Source of the DNA: Deltaproteobacteria bacterium
GTDB lineage: Bacteria > Desulfobacterota > Desulfobulbia > Desulfobulbales > JAJRZW01
Length of the DNA stretch: 34,394 bases
Reading direction: 5' to 3'
Assembly: GCA_024275015.1 (NCBI GenBank)
Contig: JAJRZW010000047.1
Coordinates: forward strand, 100,328-134,721
Part shown: positions 1-9,321 of the stretch, piece by piece
Layout: each line of letters starts with the position of its first letter
Numbering within the stretch: position 1 is the first letter of the stretch
The notes under the pieces: generated by a model
What the model saw: the letters and a program-made list of their open reading frames with translations, nothing else
Database searches by the model: none
What the model was told of the DNA's origin: nothing
Program-made: the position numbers and the translations under genes

Positions 1-1
1 G

Positions 2-76
2 GCGGCCGAACTGGGGATCGCGGTTCCGGTAAACCGCGGGATAGTGCGCAAAGTGCTGGGATTGGCAAAACATTAA
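2..76 (+). CDS. C-terminal tail of an upstream gene (partial)
   Basis: An open frame enters from the left edge and ends at TAA (74-76) after 24 codons, reading AAELGIAVPVNRGIVRKVLG and four further residues. The pattern of a small residue, LGI, then PVN followed by an amphipathic helix resembles the C-terminus of ketopantoate reductase-type dehydrogenases, but this is too little sequence to assign. Codon use is GC-rich like the neighbours. It ends 15 bases before the TTGACA of the putative metK promoter, so metK probably has its own promoter. Confidence 0.45.
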   Translation, partial: AAELGIAVPVNRGIVRKVLGLAKH

Positions 77-90
77 CCACTTGAAAGACC

Positions 91-118
91 TTGACAATTG
101 ACCCTTGAGAAGTAAAAC
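91..118 (+). promoter_or_regulatory. Putative sigma70-type promoter for metK-ahcY
   Basis: A perfect -35 box TTGACA (91-96) is followed after 16 bases by TAAAAC (113-118), a 4/6 match to the -10 box. It lies just after the stop codon of the upstream gene. Transcription from it would give a leader of about 170 nt that includes the inserted element at 143-248. I looked for SAM-I, SAM-II and SAH riboswitch cores in this leader and recognised none. Confidence 0.35.
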
Positions 119-142
119 TGTGCCGTCTTTTTTTACTATCAT

Positions 143-248
143 CTGGATCCGTAAGCGTTAAGGCAGGGCGGCGGGGTAAAGTTTTCTCCGTAATGAAAAT
201 TCGGCGGAAACACACGCGTCATCAGCACCAAGTCGTCATGTGTTCAGA
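143..248 (-). mobile_element. MITE-like element M1, short copy, in the metK leader
   Basis: This 106-bp segment is flanked on both sides by TATCAT (137-142 and 249-254). Its ends are divergent forms of the M1 terminal repeat: CTGGATCCG at the left and, read inward from the right, CTGAACACATGACGACTTGG. The interior (about 168-225) matches the middle of the full-length M1 copies in reverse orientation, including the GC-rich CCGCCGCCC block. The 97-bp hairpin of full copies is absent, so this is a deletion derivative. It separates the putative promoter from metK. Confidence 0.6.
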
Positions 249-297
249 TATCATTGTACAGCATCGCTGGGTACCCTAAATAGCACGGGAGCAATCT

Positions 298-1464
298 ATG
301 ACCAATTATCTTTTCACCTCTGAATCCGTTTCAGAAGGGCACCCGGACAAGGTCGCCGACCAGATTTCCGACGCCATTCTTGACTCTATTCTATCCCAGG
401 ACAAGACCGCCCGGGTTGCCTGTGAATCCTTGGTGACCACCGGTCTGGCAATGATCGCCGGTGAAATAACCACCAGCGCCTGGGTCGATATGCCCGAGGT
501 GGTGCGAGAGACGATCAAGAATATTGGCTATACCTCGGCCGATATGGGTTTTGACTATAAGGCCTGCGCGGTGATCACCTCCATCGGCAAACAGTCACCG
601 GATATCGCCCAGGGGGTCAACGAGGGCAGCGGTGTCGACCTCGACCAGGGTGCCGGGGACCAGGGATTGATGTTCGGCTACGCCTGTAACGAGACCCGGG
701 TCCTGATGCCGATGCCTATTACCTACGCCCATCGACTGGTAAAAAGACAGGCCGAGGTCCGCAAATCCGGGCTTCTGCCATGGCTTCGCCCCGATGCCAA
801 GAGCCAGGTGACCATCGAGTATGCGGACAAGAGGCCAAAACGGGTCGAGGCGGTGGTTCTGTCAACCCAGCATTCCCCTGATGTCGATTATGAAGACCTG
901 AAAGAGGGGGTAATGGAAGAGATAATCAAGCCGATCATCCCCGCGAACATGATCGATAAGGACACCAAGTATTTCATTAATCCCACCGGTCGTTTTGTCA
1001 TCGGCGGCCCGGTTGGCGACTGCGGGGTCACCGGGAGAAAGATCATCGTCGACACCTACGGTGGCAGAGGCTCCCACGGCGGCGGTGCCTTTTCGGGCAA
1101 GGACCCGTCCAAGGTCGACCGTTCCTCATCCTATTATGGCCGGTATATCGCCAAAAACATCGTTGCCGCCGGGCTGGCGACCGAGGTCGAGGTTCAGATC
1201 GCCTACGCCATCGGTATCTCAACCCCGGTATCGGTCACCGTCAACACCTTCGGCACCGGCAAGGTCAGCAATGAAAAGATAAAAAACCTGATCGTGGCCC
1301 ACTTCGACATGCGTCCCAAATCGATCATCCAGCAATTGGATCTTTTACGGCCGATCTATGCCAAGAGTGCCGCCTACGGCCATTTCGGCCGTGAGCGCAA
1401 GGAGTTCACCTGGGAGCGTACCGACAAGGCCGAGGCCCTCAGGAGCGACGCCGGGATTAAATAG
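298..1464 (+). CDS. metK: S-adenosylmethionine synthetase
   Basis: MetK makes S-adenosylmethionine from methionine and ATP in the cytosol, releasing phosphate and pyrophosphate. The 388-residue length is normal for the bacterial enzyme. Signature segments are present: [15 protein letters not shown] (12-26), the ATP-binding hexapeptide GAGDQG (118-123), and the glycine-rich loop [20 protein letters not shown] (about 256-275) with its conserved Lys and Asp. The ATG at 298 follows the ribosome-binding site GGGAG with six bases between. The next gene, ahcY, starts 61 bases downstream on the same strand. The two therefore probably form an operon for making and recycling the methyl donor. Confidence 0.98.
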   Translation: MTNYLFTSESVSEGHPDKVADQISDAILDSILSQDKTARVACESLVTTGLAMIAGEITTSAWVDMPEVVRETIKNIGYTSADMGFDYKACAVITSIGKQSPDIAQGVNEGSGVDLDQGAGDQGLMFGYACNETRVLMPMPITYAHRLVKRQAEVRKSGLLPWLRPDAKSQVTIEYADKRPKRVEAVVLSTQHSPDVDYEDLKEGVMEEIIKPIIPANMIDKDTKYFINPTGRFVIGGPVGDCGVTGRKIIVDTYGGRGSHGGGAFSGKDPSKVDRSSSYYGRYIAKNIVAAGLATEVEVQIAYAIGISTPVSVTVNTFGTGKVSNEKIKNLIVAHFDMRPKSIIQQLDLLRPIYAKSAAYGHFGRERKEFTWERTDKAEALRSDAGIK

Positions 1465-1525
1465 AACACCACCGCCGACGGCAGGGTAAGCGTCTGGCGA
1501 AACCCATTTTTCAGGGAGTTTATCT

Positions 1526-2833
1526 GTGAGCAATAAAGTAATCGAAAACGGCGATTTCAAGGTCGCTGACATGGAGCAGGTATCTTGGGGACAGAAAGAG
1601 GTGGCCATTGCCGAGACCGAGATGCCGGGGCTGATGGCCCTGCGGGAGGAATTCGGGGCCACGAAACCCCTGGCCGGAGCCCGGATCGCCGGTTGTCTGC
1701 ACATGACCATCCAGACCGCGGTTCTGATGGAGACCCTGGTAGCCCTTGGCGCCGAGGTACGCTGGAGTTCATGTAATATATTCTCGACCCAGGATCACGC
1801 CGCCGCGGCCATGGTCGCCGCCGGTATCCCCACCTTTGCCTGGAAGGGCGAGAGTGAGGAGGAATTCTGGTGGTGCATCGAGCAGACCATATTCGGCCCC
1901 GACGACTGGCGTCCGAACATGATCCTTGACGACGGCGGCGATCTGACCCAGATTATGCACGAAAAATATCCGGAACTCATGAGGGATATCCTCGGAATCA
2001 GCGAGGAAACCACCACCGGGGTTCACCGTTTAAACGAAATGGAACGCGACGGCATCCTGCTGGCCCCGGCCTTCAACGTCAATGACTCGGTGACCAAGAG
2101 CAAGTTCGACAACCTCTACGGCTGCCGCGAGTCGCTGCTTGACGGGATCAAACGGGCCACTGATGTCATGGTGGCCGGCAAGACCGCGGTGGTCTGCGGC
2201 TACGGCGATGTCGGCAAGGGTTGCGCCCAGGCGTTCCGCGGCATGGGGGCGACGGTTCTGGTGACTGAAATCGATCCCATATGCGCCCTGCAGGCGGCCA
2301 TGGAGGGCTATCAGGTGGTGACCATGGACGAGGCCGCGCCCCGGGGTGAGATCTTTGTCACCTGCACCGGCAACCTGCGGATTATTACCCGGAACCACAT
2401 GGAGGCGATGAAGGACGAGGCTATTGTCTGCAATATCGGCCATTTTGATTCCGAGATCGATATCGCCGCCATCCGTGATCTCGAGTGGGAGAACATCAAG
2501 CCCCAGGTCGATCATGTCATCTTCCCCGACGGCAAAAAGATCATCGTCCTTGCCGAAGGCCGCCTGGTAAACCTCGGCTGTGCCACCGGCCATCCGAGTT
2601 TTGTCATGAGCAACTCGTTCACCAACCAGGTTCTGGCGCAGATGGAATTGTGGCAGAACAACGATAAATACGAGAAAAAGGTCTATTTTCTCCCCAAAAA
2701 ATTAGACGAAAAGGTGGCCCGGCTGCACTTAAAGAAGATCGGCGCCCACCTCACCACCCTCACTCCGGAGCAGGCCGAGTACATCGGGGTTGACACCGAC
2801 GGGCCGTATAAGCCGGAGTATTATCGTTATTGA
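1526..2833 (+). CDS. ahcY: Adenosylhomocysteinase (SAH hydrolase)
   Basis: AhcY hydrolyses S-adenosylhomocysteine, the product of SAM-dependent methylation, to adenosine and homocysteine using a bound NAD. The substrate-domain motif [11 protein letters not shown] (about 52-62) and the [15 protein letters not shown] segment are intact. So is the NAD-binding Rossmann signature [21 protein letters not shown] (about 222-242). The C-terminus ends in KPEYYRY, the usual NAD-contacting tail. The start is a GTG at 1526 preceded by CAGGGAG. At 435 residues it has the normal bacterial length. The enzyme sits directly behind metK, so methyl donor synthesis and by-product removal are co-transcribed. Confidence 0.98.
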   Translation: MSNKVIENGDFKVADMEQVSWGQKEVAIAETEMPGLMALREEFGATKPLAGARIAGCLHMTIQTAVLMETLVALGAEVRWSSCNIFSTQDHAAAAMVAAGIPTFAWKGESEEEFWWCIEQTIFGPDDWRPNMILDDGGDLTQIMHEKYPELMRDILGISEETTTGVHRLNEMERDGILLAPAFNVNDSVTKSKFDNLYGCRESLLDGIKRATDVMVAGKTAVVCGYGDVGKGCAQAFRGMGATVLVTEIDPICALQAAMEGYQVVTMDEAAPRGEIFVTCTGNLRIITRNHMEAMKDEAIVCNIGHFDSEIDIAAIRDLEWENIKPQVDHVIFPDGKKIIVLAEGRLVNLGCATGHPSFVMSNSFTNQVLAQMELWQNNDKYEKKVYFLPKKLDEKVARLHLKKIGAHLTTLTPEQAEYIGVDTDGPYKPEYYRY

Positions 2834-2868
2834 TTCAGGCGGAAGGCTGCAGGGATAAATTCTGCGGT

Positions 2869-2894
2869 GCCGCCGGGGGGAAAGCTCCGGCGGC
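2869..2894. terminator. GC-rich hairpin between convergent ahcY and birA
   Basis: GCCGCCGG (2869-2876) pairs perfectly with CCGGCGGC (2887-2894) around a 10-base loop. It lies in the 85-bp gap between the convergent ahcY and birA genes and could serve both. There is no T-run on either side, so factor-independent termination is uncertain. Confidence 0.45.
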
Positions 2895-2918
2895 CGCATC
2901 CGCTTACGGTCTTCCGAA

Positions 2919-3716
2919 TCACCAATCCAGGAGTTTGATATCGCCGGAGATCACCGGCATGGTTGTGCCGTCGCGGTCGCGGAGCATCAGAAATCCGTCA
3001 TGGCTTATGCCGGAGGCGATGCCGATTATTTCTCTGCCGTCAGCCGTCATCCAGGTCAGTTTCCGCCCTTTTATCCAGTCCCGTTTCCGCCATTTTTCAA
3101 TAAGGGGAGCAGTCCCGGTGTCGGCAAGTTCCCTGACCTCCGAAATTATGCTCTCCACCAGGGCATAAAGCAGCGGACCGCGCTCCACCTTTCTGCCAGC
3201 CAGTTCCGCAAGCGATATGGCCCTTCCCCTGATTTCCGGATCCATTAACAATATATCGGTGTTGACGTTGATTCCCACCCCGACGGCAACCGTGACCGCG
3301 TCGCCGGGTTTCAGGGGCGCGGTTTCACAGAGGATGCCGCCTAATTTACGGTCGCCGGCGATCAGGTCGTTTGGCCATTTAAGACCGATGTCGATTCCGC
3401 ATGTCTGCCGGATCGCTCCGGCGCAGGCCACCCCGGCCGCGAGACTTGTAAGTGAAACCTGCTCCGGGGCCAGATCCGGGGTTAAAAGGAGGGTAAAGCA
3501 CAGGCCGAGACCGGGGGAGGAAAACCAGCTTCGCCCCATGCGGCCGCGGCCCCGGCTCTGGGCCTCGGCGACTACCAGCAACGGCGCCGGTTCCTCGCCG
3601 GCAAAAAGGGCGAGGGCATCGTCATTGGTTGAGCCGGTGCGATCAAGAAAGATACTCCGGACGCCGGCGACGATGCCGGACGCGGCCATCTCATCCCAAG
3701 TGGAATCCGGGTTCAT
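2919..3716 (-). CDS. birA: Biotin--[acetyl-CoA-carboxylase] ligase, without DNA-binding domain
   Basis: This enzyme activates biotin with ATP and attaches it to the carrier lysine of biotin-dependent carboxylases. The biotinyl-AMP loop GRGRMGRSWFSSPG and the catalytic KWPNDLI segment are clear, and the C-terminal SH3-like domain follows (WRKRDWIKGRKLTW onward). The protein begins directly with the catalytic domain. It therefore lacks the N-terminal winged helix of E. coli BirA and should be a monofunctional (group I) ligase, not a repressor. I prefer the ATG at 3716 over the one at 3737: it overlaps the surE stop codon as ATGA, a typical coupled start. That gives 265 residues. Confidence 0.93.
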   Translation of the reverse strand: MNPDSTWDEMAASGIVAGVRSIFLDRTGSTNDDALALFAGEEPAPLLVVAEAQSRGRGRMGRSWFSSPGLGLCFTLLLTPDLAPEQVSLTSLAAGVACAGAIRQTCGIDIGLKWPNDLIAGDRKLGGILCETAPLKPGDAVTVAVGVGINVNTDILLMDPEIRGRAISLAELAGRKVERGPLLYALVESIISEVRELADTGTAPLIEKWRKRDWIKGRKLTWMTADGREIIGIASGISHDGFLMLRDRDGTTMPVISGDIKLLDW

Positions 3717-4477
3717 GGTGTTTCCAGGTCCTGCCACTCTCTGGCAAGTTGTTCCCTGGCCTCGTGGTTGGTACGGTCAAGGCGCAGGGGGGTGATGGAG
3801 ATAAAGCCGGCGTTGACGGCGGCGGCATCGGCATCAGCGCCGCCGTTGTCAATCGCCTTGCCGCCGCCGATCCAGTAATGGCGACGACCCCGGGGATCGG
3901 AGATCGTGGTTATCGCCCCCTCATAGGCACGGCGACCCTGTGAGGTAAAACGGATACCCTTTATTGCCGCCGCGGCCAGAGCGGGACAGTTGACGTTAAA
4001 CAGGGTATCGGCCGGGATCGCCGCGGTCAGGAGACGGACGGCAAAGGTACGGGCAAAGGTGGCGGCAACCTTGAAGTTTATCCCGTCATAATCGGCCAGG
4101 GATACGGCAAAGGCCGGGATACCGAGCATGGTGGCCTCCACTGCCGCCGACACGGTGCCGGAATAATTGATATCATCGCCAAGATTGGGGCCGGGGTTGA
4201 TCCCCGAGATCACCAGATCGGGCCGGGTTTTAAGAATCCGGTTGATCCCGAGAGTAACGCAGTCGGTGGGGGTGCCGTCAACGGAATAGACGTCTTTTTC
4301 CCGCTTTCTTACCCGCAGCGGCCGACGCATGGTCAGGGAATGACTGGCGGCGCTTGAATCGTTTTCCGGGGCGACGATAATCACCCGCCCCAGCTCATGC
4401 ACCGCCTGAGCCAGGGAGTTAAGGCCGGGGGCGCGAATCCCGTCGTCATTGCTGAGAAGGATGATTTTTCCCGCCAT
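3713..4477 (-). CDS. surE: 5'/3'-nucleotidase, survival protein SurE
   Basis: SurE is a metal-dependent nucleoside monophosphate phosphatase that also acts on short polyphosphate and is linked to stress survival. The N-terminal metal site LLSNDDGIRAPG, the SGINPGPNLGDDINYSGT loop with its conserved Asn, and the later NVNCP segment are all present. Three in-frame starts exist: TTG 4498, ATG 4483 and ATG 4477. I choose 4477 because GGAG lies seven bases upstream of it, and because the protein then begins MAGKIILLSNDD, as SurE normally does (254 residues). Its stop overlaps the birA start by four bases, so the two are translationally coupled. Confidence 0.95.
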   Translation of the reverse strand: MAGKIILLSNDDGIRAPGLNSLAQAVHELGRVIIVAPENDSSAASHSLTMRRPLRVRKREKDVYSVDGTPTDCVTLGINRILKTRPDLVISGINPGPNLGDDINYSGTVSAAVEATMLGIPAFAVSLADYDGINFKVAATFARTFAVRLLTAAIPADTLFNVNCPALAAAAIKGIRFTSQGRRAYEGAITTISDPRGRRHYWIGGGKAIDNGGADADAAAVNAGFISITPLRLDRTNHEAREQLAREWQDLETP

Positions 4478-4521
4478 ATTCATACTCCGGTCAGGCAAAA
4501 CTCTTTTTTACCCAAGCACTC

Positions 4522-4553
4522 GATTTTACCGATTTTTTCAATCCGGTAAAATC
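4522..4553. repeat. 10-bp perfect inverted repeat in the divergent surE/tautomerase gap
   Basis: GATTTTACCG (4522-4531) is repeated inverted as CGGTAAAATC (4544-4553) with a 12-base spacer. It resembles the internal hairpin of element M3 (GATTTCACCGGGG ... CCCGGCAAAATC at about 15388-15423), so it may be an M3 relic. An operator function between two divergent genes is the alternative. Confidence 0.55.
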
Positions 4554-4640
4554 AGACAAAGAAATTATACGTTTTAATGATCAGTTTAGATATATTGACA
4601 TTTCCGGATCATAATCGCAAATTTTACAGGGGGTATAAAC

Positions 4641-6837
<2,197 letters not shown>

Positions 6838-6856
6838 ATTGACGGAGAAAACAGAA

Positions 6857-7147
6857 ATGAGCATCAAGGACAAAAAAAGGGTCCATATCTTTGTTTACGG
6901 TACCGTGCAGGGGGTGTATTTTCGCAGCTACGCCCAGATGGAGGCACAGAAACGCAAGGTGGCAGGCTGGGTGCGTAATTGCCCTGACGGTACGGTTGAG
7001 GCCGTTGTCGAAGGCGAACCGGCAAAGGTTGATGACATGGTCGAATGGTTTAAAACCGGCCCCCCCACCGCCAAGGTGGCCAAGATCGAGGCCGCCGAGG
7101 AAAGGCCCATGGGTGAGACCGGGGTCTTTAACATCAGGTTTCACTGA
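6857..7147 (+). CDS. acyP: Acylphosphatase
   Basis: Acylphosphatase hydrolyses carboxyl-phosphate bonds such as those in acetyl phosphate. This 96-residue protein carries both active-site signatures: VQGVYFRSYA with the phosphate-binding Arg23, and GWVRNCPDGTVEAVVEG with catalytic Asn41. The open frame runs upstream to 6731 inside ligA. The real start is the ATG at 6857, preceded by the Shine-Dalgarno-like CGGAGAAA and giving the usual family length. It is the last gene of the tautomerase-ligA-acyP group; an M1 element begins 23 bases after its stop. Confidence 0.96.
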   Translation: MSIKDKKRVHIFVYGTVQGVYFRSYAQMEAQKRKVAGWVRNCPDGTVEAVVEGEPAKVDDMVEWFKTGPPTAKVAKIEAAEERPMGETGVFNIRFH

Positions 7148-7170
7148 CAGCGCGCCTTGAAAAACATCAT

Positions 7171-7388
7171 CCTGAATCCGTGACGGCTTATTGGCAACCG
7201 AGTATGTATTCATCTGAATTCATGCGTTTTTTGCTGGATTTTCAATCCGGCGGAAATTTCACTCCGCCGCCCTTCGGGCGTTCTGGAACGGCGCATCCGC
7301 GGTGTCGGCAAGCCGTTGATATACCGAAGTATAATCAAAGTGTTTGCTTCCTTGCATCTGCACCGTTCCAGAACGTCACGGATCCAGG
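7171..7388 (+). mobile_element. MITE-like element M1, full-length copy (218 bp)
   Basis: The left end CCTGAATCCGTGACG and the inverted right end CCTGGATCCGTGACG form a 15-bp terminal inverted repeat with one mismatch. The flanks ATCAT (7166-7170) and GTCAT (7389-7393) look like a slightly decayed 5-bp target duplication. The left half (7171-7271) is about 93% identical to 23003-23101. The right half contains the 97-bp hairpin at 7279-7375. The element encodes no credible protein, although its right half opens a false N-terminal extension of the zinc-ribbon gene behind it. Confidence 0.8.
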
Positions 7389-7474
7389 GTCATGAAAGAG
7401 CCACGAACGGCTTTTTCAACAGACGGCTGAACACGGCTGACCCTGCTCTTGCAGACAATATTTTCGGGTTGTTT

Positions 7475-7738
7475 ATGGACACAAACAAAGATGAAGACAG
7501 GGAATCCCTTACCCGTAGCGCGGCAAGGATTGTCTGCCCCGCCTGCGGCAATGACAAAGATTTTCTCGAGGTCGCCGATGACGTGATTCTCACCAGCCGT
7601 TATCTACAGAACGATGACGGCAGTTTTTCCCAGGTTGATGATGACTCTCAAGTGCTTGGTGATATCAGACTTTACTGCGCCGAGTGCAATACCGACGTCA
7701 GTTTTTTCCATCAGCGTTTTCTTGACATGCTTTTCTGA
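7475..7738 (+). CDS. Small zinc-ribbon-like protein
   Basis: An 87-residue acidic protein with two CxxC knuckles, CPAC (Cys21/24) and CAEC (Cys68/71), spaced as in a zinc ribbon. I do not recognise a named family. The reading frame stays open upstream to 7316, but that part lies in the M1 hairpin. The first start beyond it that gives a compact protein is the ATG at 7475. No strong ribosome-binding site is visible there, so the start is uncertain. The ATP-grasp gene begins 13 bases after its stop, which suggests the two work together. Confidence 0.7.
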   Translation: MDTNKDEDRESLTRSAARIVCPACGNDKDFLEVADDVILTSRYLQNDDGSFSQVDDDSQVLGDIRLYCAECNTDVSFFHQRFLDMLF

Positions 7739-7750
7739 TTCCGGTCGCGG

Positions 7751-8503
7751 ATGATAATCACCGACAATAAAACCCTGTTTACCCGCCTGAATGATATCGG
7801 ATCCGGCGACGCGATGGTTGGGCGGGTACGGATTCGCCCCGGAGAAGAGGGATTGCTTCTTTACCTGCAAAGCCTGGGGCTTAAGATGATGCCATCGGCC
7901 CTGTCCCAGCTTTTGAGTCGTTCCAAGGTCATGCAGGCCGAGATTTTTGCCGCTTTCATGCCGCCTATGACCCGGCCCGTTTTCAGCCGCCACGATCTCT
8001 TCGAGCTTATCTCCGGATACGGTGAAAACCATATCGGCCGGGTGGTGAGCAAACTTGATCACGCCAATGGTGGTCTCGGGATTAATCTCTGGCCCGATAT
8101 CGAGGCACTCCACAATCAGGTGTGTTTCGGCAATCTCGATTTCCCTTTTGTGGTTCAGCCGTTCATTGAAAATTGCCGCGATCTGCGCCTGATTGTCATT
8201 GGTGATTATCACGAGGCCTATTGGCGCGACAATCAGGCCGGGTTCCGCAACAACCTCCATGCCGGCGGGGTATCACGCCCGGCCGAGGTCGATCCCCAAT
8301 GGCTTGATTTCAGCAAAAGGGTGATGGCGCAAGGAGAATTCCCCTACGCCCATATTGACCTGATGTTCACGGAGGGGAAATTTTATCTCGGCGAAATCAA
8401 CCTCCGCGGCGGTCTCAGAGGTGCCGCCATCAGCACTTCCCGATACAAGTCCTTTAAGGAAGAAATCCATACCGCCTTCAGCAAATCCATTACGCAAATT
8501 TGA
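7751..8503 (+). CDS. RimK-type ATP-grasp protein
   Basis: This 250-residue protein has the core of an ATP-grasp ligase. VVSKLDHANGGLGINLW is a glycine-loop-like segment, FVVQPFIENCRDLRLIVIG is the strand pair contacting ATP, and DLMFTEGKFYLGEINLRGG carries the metal-binding Glu and Asn. This order matches RimK/glutathione synthetase-type ligases, which join a carboxylate to an amine or thiol through an acyl phosphate. It is shorter than typical RimK because the N-terminal domain is reduced. The substrate is unknown. The preceding zinc-ribbon gene may supply a carrier or partner, but that is inference. Confidence 0.78.
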   Translation: MIITDNKTLFTRLNDIGSGDAMVGRVRIRPGEEGLLLYLQSLGLKMMPSALSQLLSRSKVMQAEIFAAFMPPMTRPVFSRHDLFELISGYGENHIGRVVSKLDHANGGLGINLWPDIEALHNQVCFGNLDFPFVVQPFIENCRDLRLIVIGDYHEAYWRDNQAGFRNNLHAGGVSRPAEVDPQWLDFSKRVMAQGEFPYAHIDLMFTEGKFYLGEINLRGGLRGAAISTSRYKSFKEEIHTAFSKSITQI

Positions 8504-8531
8504 TGTAATTCGCAGCAAGCCTGTTTTAACT

Positions 8532-8851
8532 GGGGCCTTCCCCGCAAAGGAAGGCCCCAGTCAATAGCAGAAGCACCGTTAAGTTTGGTCCGGTGCCTCA
8601 GGTTTGTTCGTTTGGTGCTCCGTGGCGTAGCTTTTGCTACGCGAGGAACGCAAAACGGACAAAGATGAGTTGCCGTGGCAAAGGTTTTTACAAAAGAAAA
8701 AGGGGCCTTCCCGCAAAGGAAGGCCCCAGTCAACAGCAGAAGCACCGTTAAGTTTGGTCCGGTGTCTCAGGTTTGTTCGTTTGGTGCTCCGTGGCGTAGC
8801 TTTTGCTACGCGAGGAACGCAAAACGGACAAAGATGAGTTGCCGTGGCAAA
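8532..8851 (-). repeat. Tandem 150-bp duplication downstream of dsrC
   Basis: Unit 1 (8532-8682) and unit 2 (8702-8851) are about 98% identical, differing at two substitutions and a one-base indel. They are separated by 19 AT-rich bases. Each unit contains, in dsrC orientation, a long imperfect stem centred on GCGTAGC-AAAA-GCTACGC, then CACCGG...CGGTG, then a GGGGCCTTCC hairpin. Only unit 2 is followed by a T-run on the dsrC strand. The duplication is recent and lies in the dsrC 3' untranslated region. No convincing protein is encoded. Confidence 0.9.
8692..8727 (-). terminator. Rho-independent terminator of dsrC
   Basis: On the minus strand a perfect 10-bp stem (GGGGCCTTCC, loop TTTGCG, GGAAGGCCCC; plus-strand arms 8702-8711 and 8718-8727) is followed directly by TTTTTCTTTT. 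It lies about 140 bases after the dsrC stop. The equivalent hairpin in unit 1 (8529-8561, 13-bp stem) lacks a T-run. That one may instead mark the end of the ATP-grasp gene transcript from the other side. Confidence 0.85.
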
Positions 8852-8862
8852 CTTAACTTAAC

Positions 8863-9183
8863 TTAGACGCAGCCGGTGGGCTTGGGCAGCCCCGCCATCT
8901 TGCAGGCTCCTTTGCCGGGTCCGCTCGGGAACAGCTCGTAGATCCGCTTCAGCGGGAAACCGGTGGTTTTGGAGAGAATACGAACCATGGGAGCAATACC
9001 GTTCTTCTTGTAGTACTCCTGCAGGGTGTTGATGACCTTGTTGTGCTCGTCGGTGAGCTCGCTGATGCCCTCAATACCCTTGACATAGTCAATCCAATGC
9101 TCGTTCCACTCTTCCATCCCCTTGGTCAGGAAGCCGTCCTCGTCAACGGTGAAGCTGGAGCCGTTGTGTTCGATGGTAGGCAT
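8863..9183 (-). CDS. dsrC: DsrC, sulfur carrier of dissimilatory sulfite reduction
   Basis: DsrC is the substrate partner of DsrAB sulfite reductase. Its two C-terminal cysteines take up sulfur as a trisulfide, which the DsrMKJOP membrane complex then reduces. This 106-residue protein has the family fold motifs (EEWNEHWIDYVKG, GIAPMVRILSKTTGFPLKRI, YELFPSGPGKGACKMAGLPK). Both arm cysteines are present: Cys94 and the penultimate Cys105. That distinguishes it from TusE, which lacks Cys94. The start has an excellent ribosome-binding site, AAGGAGGAG. The gene stands alone, away from dsrAB, as is common in sulfate reducers, where it is highly expressed. The duplicated 3' region is unusual. Confidence 0.97.
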   Translation of the reverse strand: MPTIEHNGSSFTVDEDGFLTKGMEEWNEHWIDYVKGIEGISELTDEHNKVINTLQEYYKKNGIAPMVRILSKTTGFPLKRIYELFPSGPGKGACKMAGLPKPTGCV

Positions 9184-9243
9184 GATTCTCCTCCTTAGAA
9201 AAAATTATTGGTTAAAATTTACAGTATTTTAAAGAGATGTAAC

Positions 9244-9272
9244 TAATTAAATAAAATATCGTTCTTTGTCAA
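9244..9272 (-). promoter_or_regulatory. Putative dsrC promoter in an AT-rich gap
   Basis: On the minus strand TTGACA (9272-9267) is followed by a run of A and T that offers TTTAAT at 15 bases or TAATTA at 17 bases as -10 box. The whole gap 9184-9320 is strikingly AT-rich against its GC-rich surroundings, as expected for a strong promoter of an abundant protein. The gap also separates dsrC from nrdG upstream. Confidence 0.5.
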
Positions 9273-9321
9273 GGGATAGAAAAATAAAAATTTTCTATAT
9301 ATTTCAAATCAAAACAACATG

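Noticed and set aside
119-297. SAM or SAH riboswitch in the metK leader
   Set aside because: No recognisable core of any SAM or SAH riboswitch class; most of the leader is explained by the M1 copy at 143-248.
7316-7474. N-terminal extension of the zinc-ribbon protein
   Set aside because: The region lies inside the M1 hairpin plus a short spacer, and the same nucleotide sequence recurs in other gaps in other frames.
8634-8866. Small plus-strand ORFs in the dsrC 3' region
   Set aside because: They run through duplicated hairpins, have no ribosome-binding site and resemble no protein.
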